Shown: positions 7,248 through 15,192, numbered from the stretch's first letter. The stretch: DNA of 19,485 nucleotides from Bordetella parapertussis (GCA_945873925.1 CAMCES010000030.1:1-19485); one strand, 5' to 3'. Numbers and translations: made by a program. The notes: a model not told the origin generated them from the sequence alone.

Positions 7248-7355
7248 GTGCTTTTTCCTGTAAGTTATCTGTATTCTCTCAGCCAAACACAAGTGACAGC
7301 CAAACCACCGCCAAGCATGGTTTCTTCCTAGAATGCAGCATCCAGGAGACTCGCC
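7248..7355. promoter_or_regulatory. Divergent promoter region, adenosyltransferase / FAD dehydrogenase
   Basis: This 108-base gap separates two divergent genes. On the + strand TAGAAT (7329-7334) resembles a -10 box about 20 bases before the dehydrogenase ATG, and CAGGAG (7343-7348) is that gene's ribosome binding site. I find no matching -35 at 16-18 bases. On the - strand the AT-rich part near 7261-7285 may hold the adenosyltransferase promoter, but no clean pair is seen. No cobalamin riboswitch fits in the short leader. The role is inferred from layout. Confidence 0.35.
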
Positions 7356-8783
7356 ATGAACGCACCCAACACTGCCTTGCACCTGATGCCTGCTGTCAAC
7401 CAACGCCATGTGCCGCAGGTGTTCTTGGATGCCCTTCGGGCGGCTTTTGGCGACCGATGCTCTACCGCCCAAGTCGTCTGCGAGCAGCACGGACGCGATG
7501 AGTCGGCCTACACCACGGTCCCGCCGCCGGCCGCCGTGGTGTTCGCGCTCAGCACCGAGGATGTGTCACGCGCCGTGGCGCTGGCCGCCGACCATGGCGT
7601 GCCGGTCATCCCGTTTGGCGTGGGCTCGTCCTTGGAAGGCCATTTGCTGGCGGTTGAAGGCGGCATCAGCATCGACCTCAGCCGCATGAACCAGGTGCTC
7701 TCCATCAACCCCGAAGACCTGACGGTCACGGTGCAAGCCGGTGTCACCCGCAAGCAGCTCAATGAAGAGATCAAAAGCACCGGGCTTTTTTTCCCGATCG
7801 ATCCGGGCGCGGACGCCTCGATTGGCGGCATGAGCGCGACCCGCGCCAGCGGCACGAACGCGGTGCGCTACGGCACGATGCGCGAAAACGTATTGGGCCT
7901 GCAAGTGGTCACCGCCAGCGGCGAAGTCATCCGCACCGGTACCCGCGCACGCAAGTCCTCGGCCGGCTACGACCTGACCCGCCTGATGGTGGGCAGCGAA
8001 GGCACGTTGGGCGTGATCACCGAAATCACCTTGAAGCTCTACCCCTTGCCCGAGGCGGTGTCGGCTGCGACTTGCTCGTTTCCTTCGATCGAGGCGGCGG
8101 TGCGCACCACGATACAAATCATCCAAATGGGCATACCGATTGCGCGGGTCGAGTTGATCGACGCCAACGCGGTGCGCATGGTCAACGTGCATTCCAAGCT
8201 CACGCTGCCCGAGCAGCCGATGTTGCTCATGGAGTTCCACGGCTCACCCGCGAGCGTGAAAGAGCAAGCCGAGACGGTGCAAGAGATTGCCAACGACCAC
8301 CAAGGACAGGCGTTTGAATGGGCGACCACGCCCGAAGAACGCACCCGTTTGTGGACCGCGCGGCACAACACCTACTTTGCAGGCATCCAAAGCCGCCCCG
8401 GCTGCCGGGTCATGAGCACCGACACCTGTGTGCCTATCTCTCGTTTGGCTGACTGCCTGCTCGCCTCAGTGGCCGAGGTGGACGCGTCAGGCATCCCTTA
8501 TTTTTTGGTTGGCCATGTCGGTGACGGCAATTTCCACTTTGGCTATTTGATCGACCCTGACAGCGCCGAAGAACGCGCCACCGCCGAAACGCTCAACCAC
8601 CAGTTGGTGGCCCGCGCCCTGGCCTTGGAAGGCACTTGCACCGGTGAACACGGCATTGGCTTGCACAAGATGGATTTCTTGGTGAGCGAGGCAGGCAGCG
8701 GCGCGGTGAGCATGATGCGCACAATCAAGCATGCGCTCGACCCGAAAAACATCATGAACCCGGGGAAGGTGTTTATCTACTGA
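7356..8783 (+). CDS. FAD-linked D-lactate / D-2-hydroxyacid dehydrogenase
   Basis: This 475-residue flavoprotein of the GlcD/D-lactate-dehydrogenase (cytochrome) family oxidises a D-2-hydroxyacid such as D-lactate to the 2-oxoacid. Its N-terminal FAD-binding-4 domain (about 55-235) contains VIPFGVGSSLEGH (84-96), IDPGADASIGGM (148-159) and the flavin-contacting YDLTRLMVGSEGTLGVITE. The C-terminal domain (about 240-475) holds the metal/substrate site HVGDGNFHF (near 387-395) and GTCTGEHGIGLHK (426-438), and ends in LDPKNIMNPGKVF. It resembles mitochondrial LDHD/DLD1 more than glycolate oxidase subunit GlcD, and no GlcE/GlcF genes accompany it. No signal peptide is seen. The electron acceptor is probably a cytochrome or quinone, but this is not shown here. 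Start ATG 7356 has CAGGAG 7 bases upstream. The last 11 bases overlap livF tail to tail. Confidence 0.88.
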   Translation: MNAPNTALHLMPAVNQRHVPQVFLDALRAAFGDRCSTAQVVCEQHGRDESAYTTVPPPAAVVFALSTEDVSRAVALAADHGVPVIPFGVGSSLEGHLLAVEGGISIDLSRMNQVLSINPEDLTVTVQAGVTRKQLNEEIKSTGLFFPIDPGADASIGGMSATRASGTNAVRYGTMRENVLGLQVVTASGEVIRTGTRARKSSAGYDLTRLMVGSEGTLGVITEITLKLYPLPEAVSAATCSFPSIEAAVRTTIQIIQMGIPIARVELIDANAVRMVNVHSKLTLPEQPMLLMEFHGSPASVKEQAETVQEIANDHQGQAFEWATTPEERTRLWTARHNTYFAGIQSRPGCRVMSTDTCVPISRLADCLLASVAEVDASGIPYFLVGHVGDGNFHFGYLIDPDSAEERATAETLNHQLVARALALEGTCTGEHGIGLHKMDFLVSEAGSGAVSMMRTIKHALDPKNIMNPGKVFIY

Positions 8784-9423
8784 CGGCCTGGTTTGCGCCG
8801 CGCTCGATCACCACGGTGCTGTCGAGCAAACCACTTGAGTGGTTCAGGTCAGACTGGGAAATCAACACAGACAGCTCTGCGCCCTTAAGATGATGCAACA
8901 CTTCGGCAATGCGCATCGACAAGGCCGGCGCCACCCCCTCGAACGGTTCATCCAGCAACAGCAGGCGCTTACCCACCGCCAATGCACGCCCCAAGGCCAC
9001 GAGTTTTTGCTGGCCACCTGACAACAGCAATGCCCGGCGGTCCGACATCTCTTTCAACTCGGGCAGCACCTGGTAGACCAAGCGCATGCGGTCTTGCACC
9101 ACCAAGGTTTTGCTGACCCACAGCGGGATCAGCATGTTTTCTTCCACGGTCAGCTCGGGCACCAAACCTCGGTCTTCGGGCATGTAACCCACGCCCAAAC
9201 CGGCACGTGCCTCGGGCGGCAACTGGGTGAGGTCCTGTCCGTCCCAACGCAGCAGGCCTTGGCGGACAGGCAAATGGCCCATGATGCTGCGCATGGTGCT
9301 GGTTTTGCCCGCACCGTTGCGCCCAACCAAACCCACCATTTGGCCTTGGGGCAGCGACAGTGAAAAGCCACGCAACACCTGCGCCGAGGCGATGTCCACA
9401 TGCAGGTCTTGCAGTTCAAGCAT
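8773..9423 (-). CDS. livF: ABC importer ATPase, LivF type
   Basis: This 216-residue ATPase powers the importer encoded upstream on the same strand. It shows Walker A GRNGAGKTS (34-42), the signature LSGGQ (134-138), and Walker B LLLLDEP (154-160) followed by FEGVAPAL, which is typical of the LivF group. The usual switch histidine is absent: the segment reads LISQSDLNHSSGLLD (188-201), with Q190-S191-D192 at the normal place. This is characteristic of one subgroup of LivF proteins, as far as I recall. The protein is shorter than the common 233-237 residues because the C-terminal tail is trimmed. ATG 9423 has AGGAGG 5 bases upstream and overlaps livG by 8 bases; frames reaching 9534 are only antisense-like extension. 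It is the last gene of the operon. Substrate is set by the binding protein, not by this subunit. Confidence 0.92.
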   Translation of the reverse strand: MLELQDLHVDIASAQVLRGFSLSLPQGQMVGLVGRNGAGKTSTMRSIMGHLPVRQGLLRWDGQDLTQLPPEARAGLGVGYMPEDRGLVPELTVEENMLIPLWVSKTLVVQDRMRLVYQVLPELKEMSDRRALLLSGGQQKLVALGRALAVGKRLLLLDEPFEGVAPALSMRIAEVLHHLKGAELSVLISQSDLNHSSGLLDSTVVIERGANQAVSR

Positions 9424-10186
9424 GGCTGGCCTCCTGCGGGTCGCGCTCACCGGTGACGTAGCGGCGCACATCGGCATTGGCCAAGGCGACAGCGGGCAGA
9501 TCATCGGCAATGATGCGACCACTGTAAAAAGCAATCACCCGATCACAGTAACGGCTCACGATGTCCATGTCGTGCTCAACAAACAAGGCGGTCAGCTGCT
9601 GGCCATCGAGCGCCTGCATCACGGTGTCCATCATGGGAAATTTTTCTTCGGCGGCCACGCCGCTGGTGGGCTCATCCAACAGCAGCAGTTTGGGGGCGCC
9701 GGTCATCGCCAGCGCAATGTCCACCAATTTCCGCATGCCGCCGGGCAACTCAGCCACCCATCGGTGTCGCTGCTCGAGCAGGTTGAAACGCGACAACACC
9801 GCCTCGGCGCGTTCACGCGATTGCGCGGTAGACGCCGCACGCCAAAGCGACAAGCGGTTGTCGTGGCAGGTTTGCGCCACCAGCATGTTCTCCAAGACCG
9901 ACAGGGTCGGGTAGAGCTGCGGGATTTGAAACGAGCGCGCTACACCAAGTCGGGTGATTTGGCGCGGGTTCATGCCGGTGATGTCTTGTCCGTCAAACTC
10001 GATCCGACCTTCATCAGGCTGGATATAACCGGTGATCATGTTGACGAAGGTGGTTTTGCCCGCACCGTTGCTGCCGATCAGGCTGATGCGCTCGCTGGTG
10101 CGAATCGGCACCTGCAGGTCATGGGCCGCGACCACCGCGCCAAACCGCTTGTGCAAGCCTTGTGCGTGCAGCAACAAACCGCTCAT
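9416..10186 (-). CDS. livG: ABC importer ATPase, LivG type
   Basis: This 256-residue ATPase is the second nucleotide-binding subunit of the importer. It has Walker A GSNGAGKTT (38-46), the LivG-typical Q-loop region ARSFQIPQLYPTLSVLENML (about 83-102), Walker B LLLLDEPTSGV (167-177) and the switch histidine H205 in FVEHDMDIV. The ABC signature is a variant: ELPGGMRKLVDIALAM (146-161), in place of the LSYGQQRR of classical LivG. With the LivF subunit carrying a standard LSGGQ but no switch histidine, the two ATP sites of the pair are probably unequal (inference). ATG 10186 has AGGAG 8 bases upstream and overlaps the livM stop as ATGA, so translation is likely coupled. The longer frame to 10282 lies inside livM and is rejected. 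Confidence 0.92.
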   Translation of the reverse strand: MSGLLLHAQGLHKRFGAVVAAHDLQVPIRTSERISLIGSNGAGKTTFVNMITGYIQPDEGRIEFDGQDITGMNPRQITRLGVARSFQIPQLYPTLSVLENMLVAQTCHDNRLSLWRAASTAQSRERAEAVLSRFNLLEQRHRWVAELPGGMRKLVDIALAMTGAPKLLLLDEPTSGVAAEEKFPMMDTVMQALDGQQLTALFVEHDMDIVSRYCDRVIAFYSGRIIADDLPAVALANADVRRYVTGERDPQEASHA

Positions 10187-11118
10187 GGCGCTTGCTCCTG
10201 TTTTCTGTTCCACAGCGAGCCCAAGCCTTGTGGCAAAAAGCGAATCACCAGCAACAAAAACAAGCCCAGCGCAAACTGCCAAGTGGTGGGGAAGTACAAG
10301 CTGGAGAAAGAGCGCACCACCTCCAGCACCGCCGCCGACAGCAGCACCGCAACCACGCTTTGGCTGCCGGCCAAAATCGCCACAAACACATACTCACCCG
10401 AGCTTGTCCAATAACTGAAATTGGGGTCGATATGGCCCAGTGCCATGACCGCCAAAGCGCCACCCATACCGGCCAAAAAAGCCGCCATCACAAAATTGAT
10501 CGCCATGGTCTGACTCACCGAGCCCCCCATGTACTCGACACGCAGTTCGTTGTCGCGGATCGCACGGGTGACCAAGCCCCGGGTTGAGGCAAAGTACAGC
10601 TTGGTCAGCACACCAGCGACCACCACAAAGCCCAAGGTCACCGCCAGCAAGGTGAAGCCCACCTGGTGGTCTGCAAGTGCCTGTCCCAACAAGCTGACCC
10701 GCCCCATGTTGAAACCATCGGAGCCGCCCAGGGATTCGGTTTTCACCAACATGCCGTAGCCCACCATCGACAAGGCCAAGGTCAGCATGGAGAAGAAAAT
10801 CCCACGGTAGCGCGCCAACAAAGGTGCAAACGGCGCGGTGACCAGCATCGCCACCAAACCACCCATCAGCGGCAAACCGACAGCATCGCTCCAACCCCAG
10901 TGCATGAACACCAAGGCCACGGCGTAACCCCCCAAGGCCGCCATCAGGCCCTGACCGAAAGGCACCACACCGCCGCGCATCAGCAACACAATGCCCAAGG
11001 ACACCAGTCCATTGGCCATGGCCATGGTCAGCATGAACTGCAGCCACTTGGGCAGCCACCAGCCCAGGCCCAAGCCGAGCAAGAAAATCAAGCTTGCGCT
11101 GGTCAGCAAAGGCAGCAT
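10183..11118 (-). CDS. livM: ABC importer permease, LivM type
   Basis: This 311-residue inner-membrane protein has about eight to nine hydrophobic segments. The first spans LIFLLGLGLGWWLPKWLQF and the last is FALGLFLLLVIRFLP near the C-terminus. The LivM family pattern is visible in GIVLLMRGGVVPFGQGLMAALGGYAVAL (a glycine-rich channel segment near 42-70). The conserved cytoplasmic coupling loop is TRAIRDNELRVEYMGG, the place where such permeases meet the ATPases. It forms the translocation pore with LivH. The start at ATG 11118 is two bases after the livH stop; the frame extends to 11529 only by running antisense-like through livH, which I reject. It overlaps livG by 4 bases. Confidence 0.9.
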   Translation of the reverse strand: MLPLLTSASLIFLLGLGLGWWLPKWLQFMLTMAMANGLVSLGIVLLMRGGVVPFGQGLMAALGGYAVALVFMHWGWSDAVGLPLMGGLVAMLVTAPFAPLLARYRGIFFSMLTLALSMVGYGMLVKTESLGGSDGFNMGRVSLLGQALADHQVGFTLLAVTLGFVVVAGVLTKLYFASTRGLVTRAIRDNELRVEYMGGSVSQTMAINFVMAAFLAGMGGALAVMALGHIDPNFSYWTSSGEYVFVAILAGSQSVVAVLLSAAVLEVVRSFSSLYFPTTWQFALGLFLLLVIRFLPQGLGSLWNRKQEQAP

Positions 11119-11120
11119 GG

Positions 11121-12017
11121 TCAAATTTTTCTCGCTTGAATCCGCTGAAACAGGCCTTGCGGGCGCAGCATCAGGACCAGCGCCATGACCAGATACACCG
11201 AGAACAACTCGGCGGTCGGCATCAGGTGAACCGCCAACGCGCGCGCCAGACCGACGATCAAGGCGCCGATGGCCGCGCCTTCGATGCTGCCCAGGCCGCC
11301 GATGATGACCACGGCAAAGGAAATGATGATCACGCCCACCGACACCCCAGGCTGCACCGAGATCATGGGCGCGGTGAAGGCGCCGCCGAGCGCTGCCAGA
11401 AAAATACCGATGGCAAAAGCCACCATGTAAACACGCGAAACCCGGATGCCCATGCTCGAGGCGATCTCTGGGCTGTGGATCACGGCGGTAACGATCTTGC
11501 CAAAACGGGTCCGGTTCAAGCCCCACCAAACAACCAGGCCGACCACCACCGCCAAAGCCATCAAAAACACGTCATAGCCGACATAGCTTTGACTGCCGAT
11601 GTCGATGTTGCCAAACAATCCATAGGGCTCTGACACGTAATACGGATTGGCCCCCCAAATCAGCTTGGTCAGGTCCTCCAACATGAGGAACATGGCGTAA
11701 GTGACCAAAACCAACAGCACCTCGTCGCGGCCGTAATAAAAACGCAGCAAGCCGCGCTCGATCAGCGGGGCGACCATCAAAGCGATCGCCACGGCCGCCG
11801 CCAACATGGCCGACAAGGAGAGATAGGGCGATGCGTTCAAGCTGCTGACCGCGGCAACCGCACTGGCTGCGGCATACGCCCCCAGCGCGTAAAAACTGCC
11901 ATGCGCGATGTTGAGGATTTTGAGCACCCCAAACACCAAGGTCAGGCCCAAGGCGACGATGAACAGCCATGCGGCATAGCTCAAACCGTCCACCAAAATC
12001 GTCAAAGCCAATTGCAT
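11121..12017 (-). CDS. livH: ABC importer permease, LivH type
   Basis: This 298-residue inner-membrane permease begins directly with a membrane segment and carries the classic LivH motif GLTLVFGVLKILNIAHGSFYALGAY (about 23-47). Further hydrophobic segments follow. The coupling loop GLNRTRFGKIVTAVIHSPEIASSMGI (about 167-192) and the closing family motif VIIGGLGSIEGAAIGALIVG (about 236-255) are present. It pairs with LivM. ATG 12017 follows the binding-protein stop by 30 bases, in which a short stem-loop lies; only a weak GGG-type ribosome binding site is seen. The family covers branched-chain amino acids, urea, short amides and aromatic acids, so the transported compound is open. Confidence 0.93.
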   Translation of the reverse strand: MQLALTILVDGLSYAAWLFIVALGLTLVFGVLKILNIAHGSFYALGAYAAASAVAAVSSLNASPYLSLSAMLAAAVAIALMVAPLIERGLLRFYYGRDEVLLVLVTYAMFLMLEDLTKLIWGANPYYVSEPYGLFGNIDIGSQSYVGYDVFLMALAVVVGLVVWWGLNRTRFGKIVTAVIHSPEIASSMGIRVSRVYMVAFAIGIFLAALGGAFTAPMISVQPGVSVGVIIISFAVVIIGGLGSIEGAAIGALIVGLARALAVHLMPTAELFSVYLVMALVLMLRPQGLFQRIQARKI

Positions 12018-12030
12018 GTTTTCAACCCGC

Positions 12031-12043
12031 CTGGCTGCGCCAG
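12031..12043 (-). promoter_or_regulatory. Intercistronic stem-loop between binding protein and livH
   Basis: On the transcribed strand CTGGC-GCA-GCCAG is a perfect 5-bp stem with a 3-base loop, extendable by one U-G pair, located in the 30-base gap between the binding-protein stop and the livH ATG. No T-run follows, so it is not an obvious terminator. Stem-loops at this place are known in other importer operons to protect the 3' end of the binding-protein message and so raise binding protein above permease. That role here is inferred. Confidence 0.35.
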
Positions 12044-12047
12044 AGAT

Positions 12048-13349
12048 TTATTTGCACTTGGCACCCGCAAAGCCCGACTTGAGCCAGTCTTCGGATTTCA
12101 CGTTCAAGGGCGGGTTGACGCACTCTGCTTCAAAGCGCTGGATGTCTTGCAGCAGCACCATTTTTTTGGATTCGTCCCATTTCGTGCGGCCAATCGCGGT
12201 GTCTTGAATCGCTTGCTGACCGTTGGACAAAGCCATGCGGATTTTGCCGGCCGGCGACATCCATTCGCTGCCGCGCAATGAAGCCGCCAGCATTTCGGTG
12301 GTGGGTTTTTGCCCCTTGTTTTGCGCCATGGCTTTTTCAGCGGCCAGCTTCAAGCCCATCAAGGCCTGCGCCATGCGGTAAGGCGCTTGCACGGGGTACA
12401 CATTGTTGGCTTTGGTGTAAGTGTCCCACCACCAGGTGTTGAGCGGCGAGGGCGGTGCCATCAAACCGTACGCGCCTCGTGCGCCAAGGATGGTGCCGTC
12501 AGGGACTTTGTTGCCCAGACCGGGCAGCACATGGTCACCCGCAGCCAGCACGACCTGCGATTTCTTGAACAGGCCGCGCGGCGCGGCTTGCAAGATGAAG
12601 GCTTGCAAGTCGCCACCCCACAAACTGGAATGCACCAGATCGGCGGGCTTTGACATCAGGGCTGAAATTTCTGTGCCGTATTGACCCGCACCGAATTTGG
12701 GCAACTGGTCTACCCCGGACTTGGCCTCTGGGTAGAGCGCTGCCATGGACAACATGAAGTCTTTGCGCGAGTCTTGGCCCCAAGCGTAGTCTTGGTTGAT
12801 CATGTTGTAGGTTTTGACCGGGATCTTGCGTGCCTTCAAGTAGCGCGCCAGGGCCACGTTGTCCATGGTGGCATGGGCTGCTGTACGAAACACATAGCGA
12901 AAACTGTTGTCCTCGAAAATGCGAGGCGTGCCGCAGTCGTAGAGGATCAAGAATTTTTTCAGCTCTTCGGCCACCGGGGCCACCGCCAGGCAGTCACCTG
13001 AGCCAACATAACCGACCACCACATCGACCTTTTCACGCTCGTACAGGTTGCGCAACTCTTGCACCTGTTTGGTCGCGCCACCGGCCTCGTCCACGTAAAT
13101 CGCCTCTATTTGCAGGCCGCCAATGCCCACCTTGTTGTAGGGGGCAGGCGCTTGGCCTTTGTTGAAAGCCTCTACCAACACCTTGGCGCCGTTGACCGCG
13201 GGGATGCCAAAGCTTTCAGCGGCTTGGCCTGAGAGAAAGCTGACGATACCGATTTTGAAAGTTTCCTGGGCGTGTGCTGCGACCGCGCCTAAGCCAAGGG
13301 CAGACACAAGCAGGGAATGACCCAATAAACGGCGTGATAAAAACAGCAT
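12048..13349 (-). CDS. Periplasmic substrate-binding protein of the LivHMGF importer
   Basis: This 433-residue precursor has a signal peptide (RR at 6-7, hydrophobic core, AHA at 25-27, cut before Q28). The mature protein opens with the type I binding-fold start ETFKIGIVSFLSG. Two lobes of the LivJ/LivK family follow, with VDVVVGYVGSGDC (108-120) and LYDCGTPRIFEDNSFRYVFR (136-155). Four cysteines in the mature part (C120, C139, C410, C432) could form two disulfides. It is longer than LivK (about 345-370 mature). ATG 13349 has AAGGAG 8 bases upstream; the longer frame to 13448 runs through the untranslated leader. It is the first gene of the operon, as is common. Ligand unknown: branched-chain amino acids are possible, but the low likeness to LivK in the binding lobes also allows amides or aromatic acids. 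Confidence 0.9.
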   Translation of the reverse strand: MLFLSRRLLGHSLLVSALGLGAVAAHAQETFKIGIVSFLSGQAAESFGIPAVNGAKVLVEAFNKGQAPAPYNKVGIGGLQIEAIYVDEAGGATKQVQELRNLYEREKVDVVVGYVGSGDCLAVAPVAEELKKFLILYDCGTPRIFEDNSFRYVFRTAAHATMDNVALARYLKARKIPVKTYNMINQDYAWGQDSRKDFMLSMAALYPEAKSGVDQLPKFGAGQYGTEISALMSKPADLVHSSLWGGDLQAFILQAAPRGLFKKSQVVLAAGDHVLPGLGNKVPDGTILGARGAYGLMAPPSPLNTWWWDTYTKANNVYPVQAPYRMAQALMGLKLAAEKAMAQNKGQKPTTEMLAASLRGSEWMSPAGKIRMALSNGQQAIQDTAIGRTKWDESKKMVLLQDIQRFEAECVNPPLNVKSEDWLKSGFAGAKCK

Positions 13350-13376
13350 GGCGACAACTCCTTGGCAAACCAACAG

Positions 13377-13397
13377 ATGCCGCTGGTGCGACGGCAT
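13377..13397 (-). promoter_or_regulatory. Leader hairpin upstream of the importer operon
   Basis: ATGCCG (13377-13382) and CGGCAT (13392-13397) form a perfect 6-bp inverted repeat with a 9-base loop. It lies in the 98-base gap between parB and the binding-protein gene, about 28 bases before the ATG. It could be an operator for a dimeric regulator or a leader RNA structure. The gap must also hold the promoter of the operon, unless it is read from parB; TTGGCG followed by a poor TTATGC is the best weak pair I can find. Confidence 0.3.
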
Positions 13398-13447
13398 AAA
13401 CCGCTTAGGATACCGCGCCAAACACCCGGTTCGGGGGAGTAAAAACA

Positions 13448-14359
13448 CTAGCCGCGCAATTTATCGATCAGGCCATTCAAGGCGTCTAGCGAACCAAAGT
13501 CGATCGCGACCTCGCCCATTTGCTCGATGCGTCCATGGCGCTTGACTTGTTTTTTCACCCGGATTTCCACTTGTGCGGTCAGCAAATCGGACAACTCTTC
13601 TTCCAGCCGCTTCAAGTCGCGGGGTTTGTCTTTCTTTGGTTTTTGGGTCTGCAAAGAAAACTCGGCGCCGAGTTTTTTCACCAGGCTCTCGGCTTCACGC
13701 ACCGACATTTTTTTGGCAATGATTTGGTTGGCTGCGGTTATTTGCGCCGCGCGGTCCAGGCCCAGCAAGGCGCGCGCATGGCCCATGTCCAGGTCACCCG
13801 CCATCAACATGCCCTGCACCGGCTCGGCCAGGTTCAACAAACGCAACAGGTTGCTGGCGGCACTGCGCGAGCGTCCAACCGTCTGTGCAGCCTGCTCATG
13901 GGTCAGGCCAAACTCCTTGATCAGGCGCTGCATGCCCTGCGCCTCCTCCAGCGGGTTGAGATCCTCGCGCTGCATGTTCTCGATCAAGGCCATGGCCGCC
14001 GCGGCTTGGTCAGGCACATCGCGCACCAGCACCGGCACCTCGGTCAAGCCCGCGAGCTTGGAGGCGCGAAAGCGCCGCTCGCCGGCGATGATTTCGTACT
14101 TGCCTGCATAGGCGCCGCTGCTGATCAAGCGCACCAAGATCGGCTGCATCACGCCCTGGGTTTTGATGCTCTCGGCCAGTTCGTACAACGCCCCTTCGTC
14201 CATGCGGGTACGAGGCTGATAGACGCCGGGCACCATCTGGTCAAGTGACAGGCTCGCGGGCGCACTCTCGCTGGCGGCCAAGTTGCTGCTTTCCGATGCG
14301 GTTGGGCCCAGCAAGGCCTCCAGACCCCGGCCCAAGCCTTTGATTTTTTTCGTTGCCAT
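13448..14359 (-). CDS. parB: Chromosome partitioning protein ParB
   Basis: ParB is the CTP-dependent clamp that loads on parS and spreads along DNA to mark the origin for segregation. The 303-residue protein starts with the basic, ParA-stimulating tail KKIKGLGRGLEALLG (4-18). The N-terminal CTPase domain (about 37-125) contains GERRFRA (93-99), and the conserved helix ENMQREDLNPLEEAQG (127-142) follows. The helix-turn-helix is at about 150-175 (LTHEQAAQTVGRSRSAASNLLRLL). The C-terminal dimerisation domain ends in VAIDFGSLDALNGLIDKLRG. Length is normal for chromosomal ParB. It lies 35 bases downstream of parA on the same strand. Three perfect parS palindromes lie 0.9-2.1 kb upstream, matching the chromosomal ParB class. 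Confidence 0.97.
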   Translation of the reverse strand: MATKKIKGLGRGLEALLGPTASESSNLAASESAPASLSLDQMVPGVYQPRTRMDEGALYELAESIKTQGVMQPILVRLISSGAYAGKYEIIAGERRFRASKLAGLTEVPVLVRDVPDQAAAAMALIENMQREDLNPLEEAQGMQRLIKEFGLTHEQAAQTVGRSRSAASNLLRLLNLAEPVQGMLMAGDLDMGHARALLGLDRAAQITAANQIIAKKMSVREAESLVKKLGAEFSLQTQKPKKDKPRDLKRLEEELSDLLTAQVEIRVKKQVKRHGRIEQMGEVAIDFGSLDALNGLIDKLRG

Positions 14360-14394
14360 TTGCGTCTCGTTAAGGCGGCTGACCCGCTTCTCCG

Positions 14395-15192
14395 TTAAAA
14401 GTGTTTGAAGCGCTCGACCAGTTCATTGGCGAAATCGATGAAGGCTTGGCTGCCTTTGGCTGCAGGGTCAAACACCACGCCTGGCAAACCATAGCTGGGC
14501 GCCTCGGCCAAACGCACGTTGCGGGGTATCAAGGTGTTGAACACCTTGTCCCCAAAATGCCCCTTGAGTTGATCGCTCACCTGTTGCTGCAAGGTGATTC
14601 GCGGGTCGAACATGACACGCAGCAAGCCGATGATTTTCAAATCATGGTTGAGGTTGGCATGCACCTGTTTGATGGTGTTGACCAAGTCGGTCAGTCCCTC
14701 GAGCGCAAAGTATTCGCATTGCATCGGCACGATCACGCCATGCGCAGAACACAAGCCGTTGAGGGTCAACATCGAGAGCGAGGGCGGACAGTCAATCAGG
14801 ACCACCTCGTACTCGTGGTGCACCAGGGCCAGCGCGGTTTTCAGGCGCATTTCACGCTGCGCCAGGTTCACCAACTCGACCTCGGCACCGGCCAAATCAC
14901 GGTTGGCCCCGAGCACATGGTAGGTGGGCATGTCGGGCTTGGCCGCGGCCTCGCCCCAGACGCTGCTGACCCGCGCTTGGGCAATGTCGGCCTCGCCAAG
15001 CAACACGTCATAAACCGAGTGGGCCAATTGACGCTTGTCGACGCCCGAACCCATGGTGGCATTGCCCTGTGGGTCCAAATCCACCATCAATACCCGCTGA
15101 CCGATGGCCGCCAAGGCGGCAGCCAAATTGATGGTGGTGGTGGTTTTTCCCACACCGCCTTTTTGATTGGCAACACAAAAGATTTTCGACAT
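14395..15192 (-). CDS. parA: Chromosome partitioning ATPase ParA (Soj)
   Basis: ParA is a dimerising, DNA-binding ATPase that moves ParB-parS complexes. The 265-residue protein has the deviant Walker A KGGVGKTTT (11-19) with the signature lysine, then VLMVDLDPQGN (34-44), and Walker B VVLIDCPPSLS (130-140). The conserved C-terminal RNVRLAEAPSYGLPGVVFDP (about 225-245) is also present. It lacks the extra N-terminal regulatory domain of plasmid type Ia ParA, which fits a chromosomal Soj-type protein. The ATG at 15192 gives the exact family start MSKIFCVANQKGG; the frame upstream to 15330 crosses the parS site and is rejected. The ribosome binding site is weak. The start is 57 bases from a parS palindrome, which may allow ParB to affect its own operon (inference). 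Confidence 0.97.
   Translation of the reverse strand: MSKIFCVANQKGGVGKTTTTINLAAALAAIGQRVLMVDLDPQGNATMGSGVDKRQLAHSVYDVLLGEADIAQARVSSVWGEAAAKPDMPTYHVLGANRDLAGAEVELVNLAQREMRLKTALALVHHEYEVVLIDCPPSLSMLTLNGLCSAHGVIVPMQCEYFALEGLTDLVNTIKQVHANLNHDLKIIGLLRVMFDPRITLQQQVSDQLKGHFGDKVFNTLIPRNVRLAEAPSYGLPGVVFDPAAKGSQAFIDFANELVERFKHF

Noticed and set aside
7248..7355. Possible cobalamin riboswitch ahead of the adenosyltransferase gene
   Set aside because: The gap of 108 bases is too short for a full cobalamin riboswitch and no B12-box-like core is seen.
9227..10414. A 395-codon + strand frame across livF, livG and part of livM
   Set aside because: It crosses three real genes on the other strand and has no domain signature.
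11119..11529. N-terminal extension of LivM beyond ATG 11118
   Set aside because: The extra part lies wholly inside livH in another frame and has low-complexity, non-membrane composition; the family start is at 11118.
13425..13435. CCCG-GTT-CGGG hairpin after parB as a terminator
   Set aside because: The stem is only 4 bp and the following bases are not a real T-run, so termination there cannot be supported.
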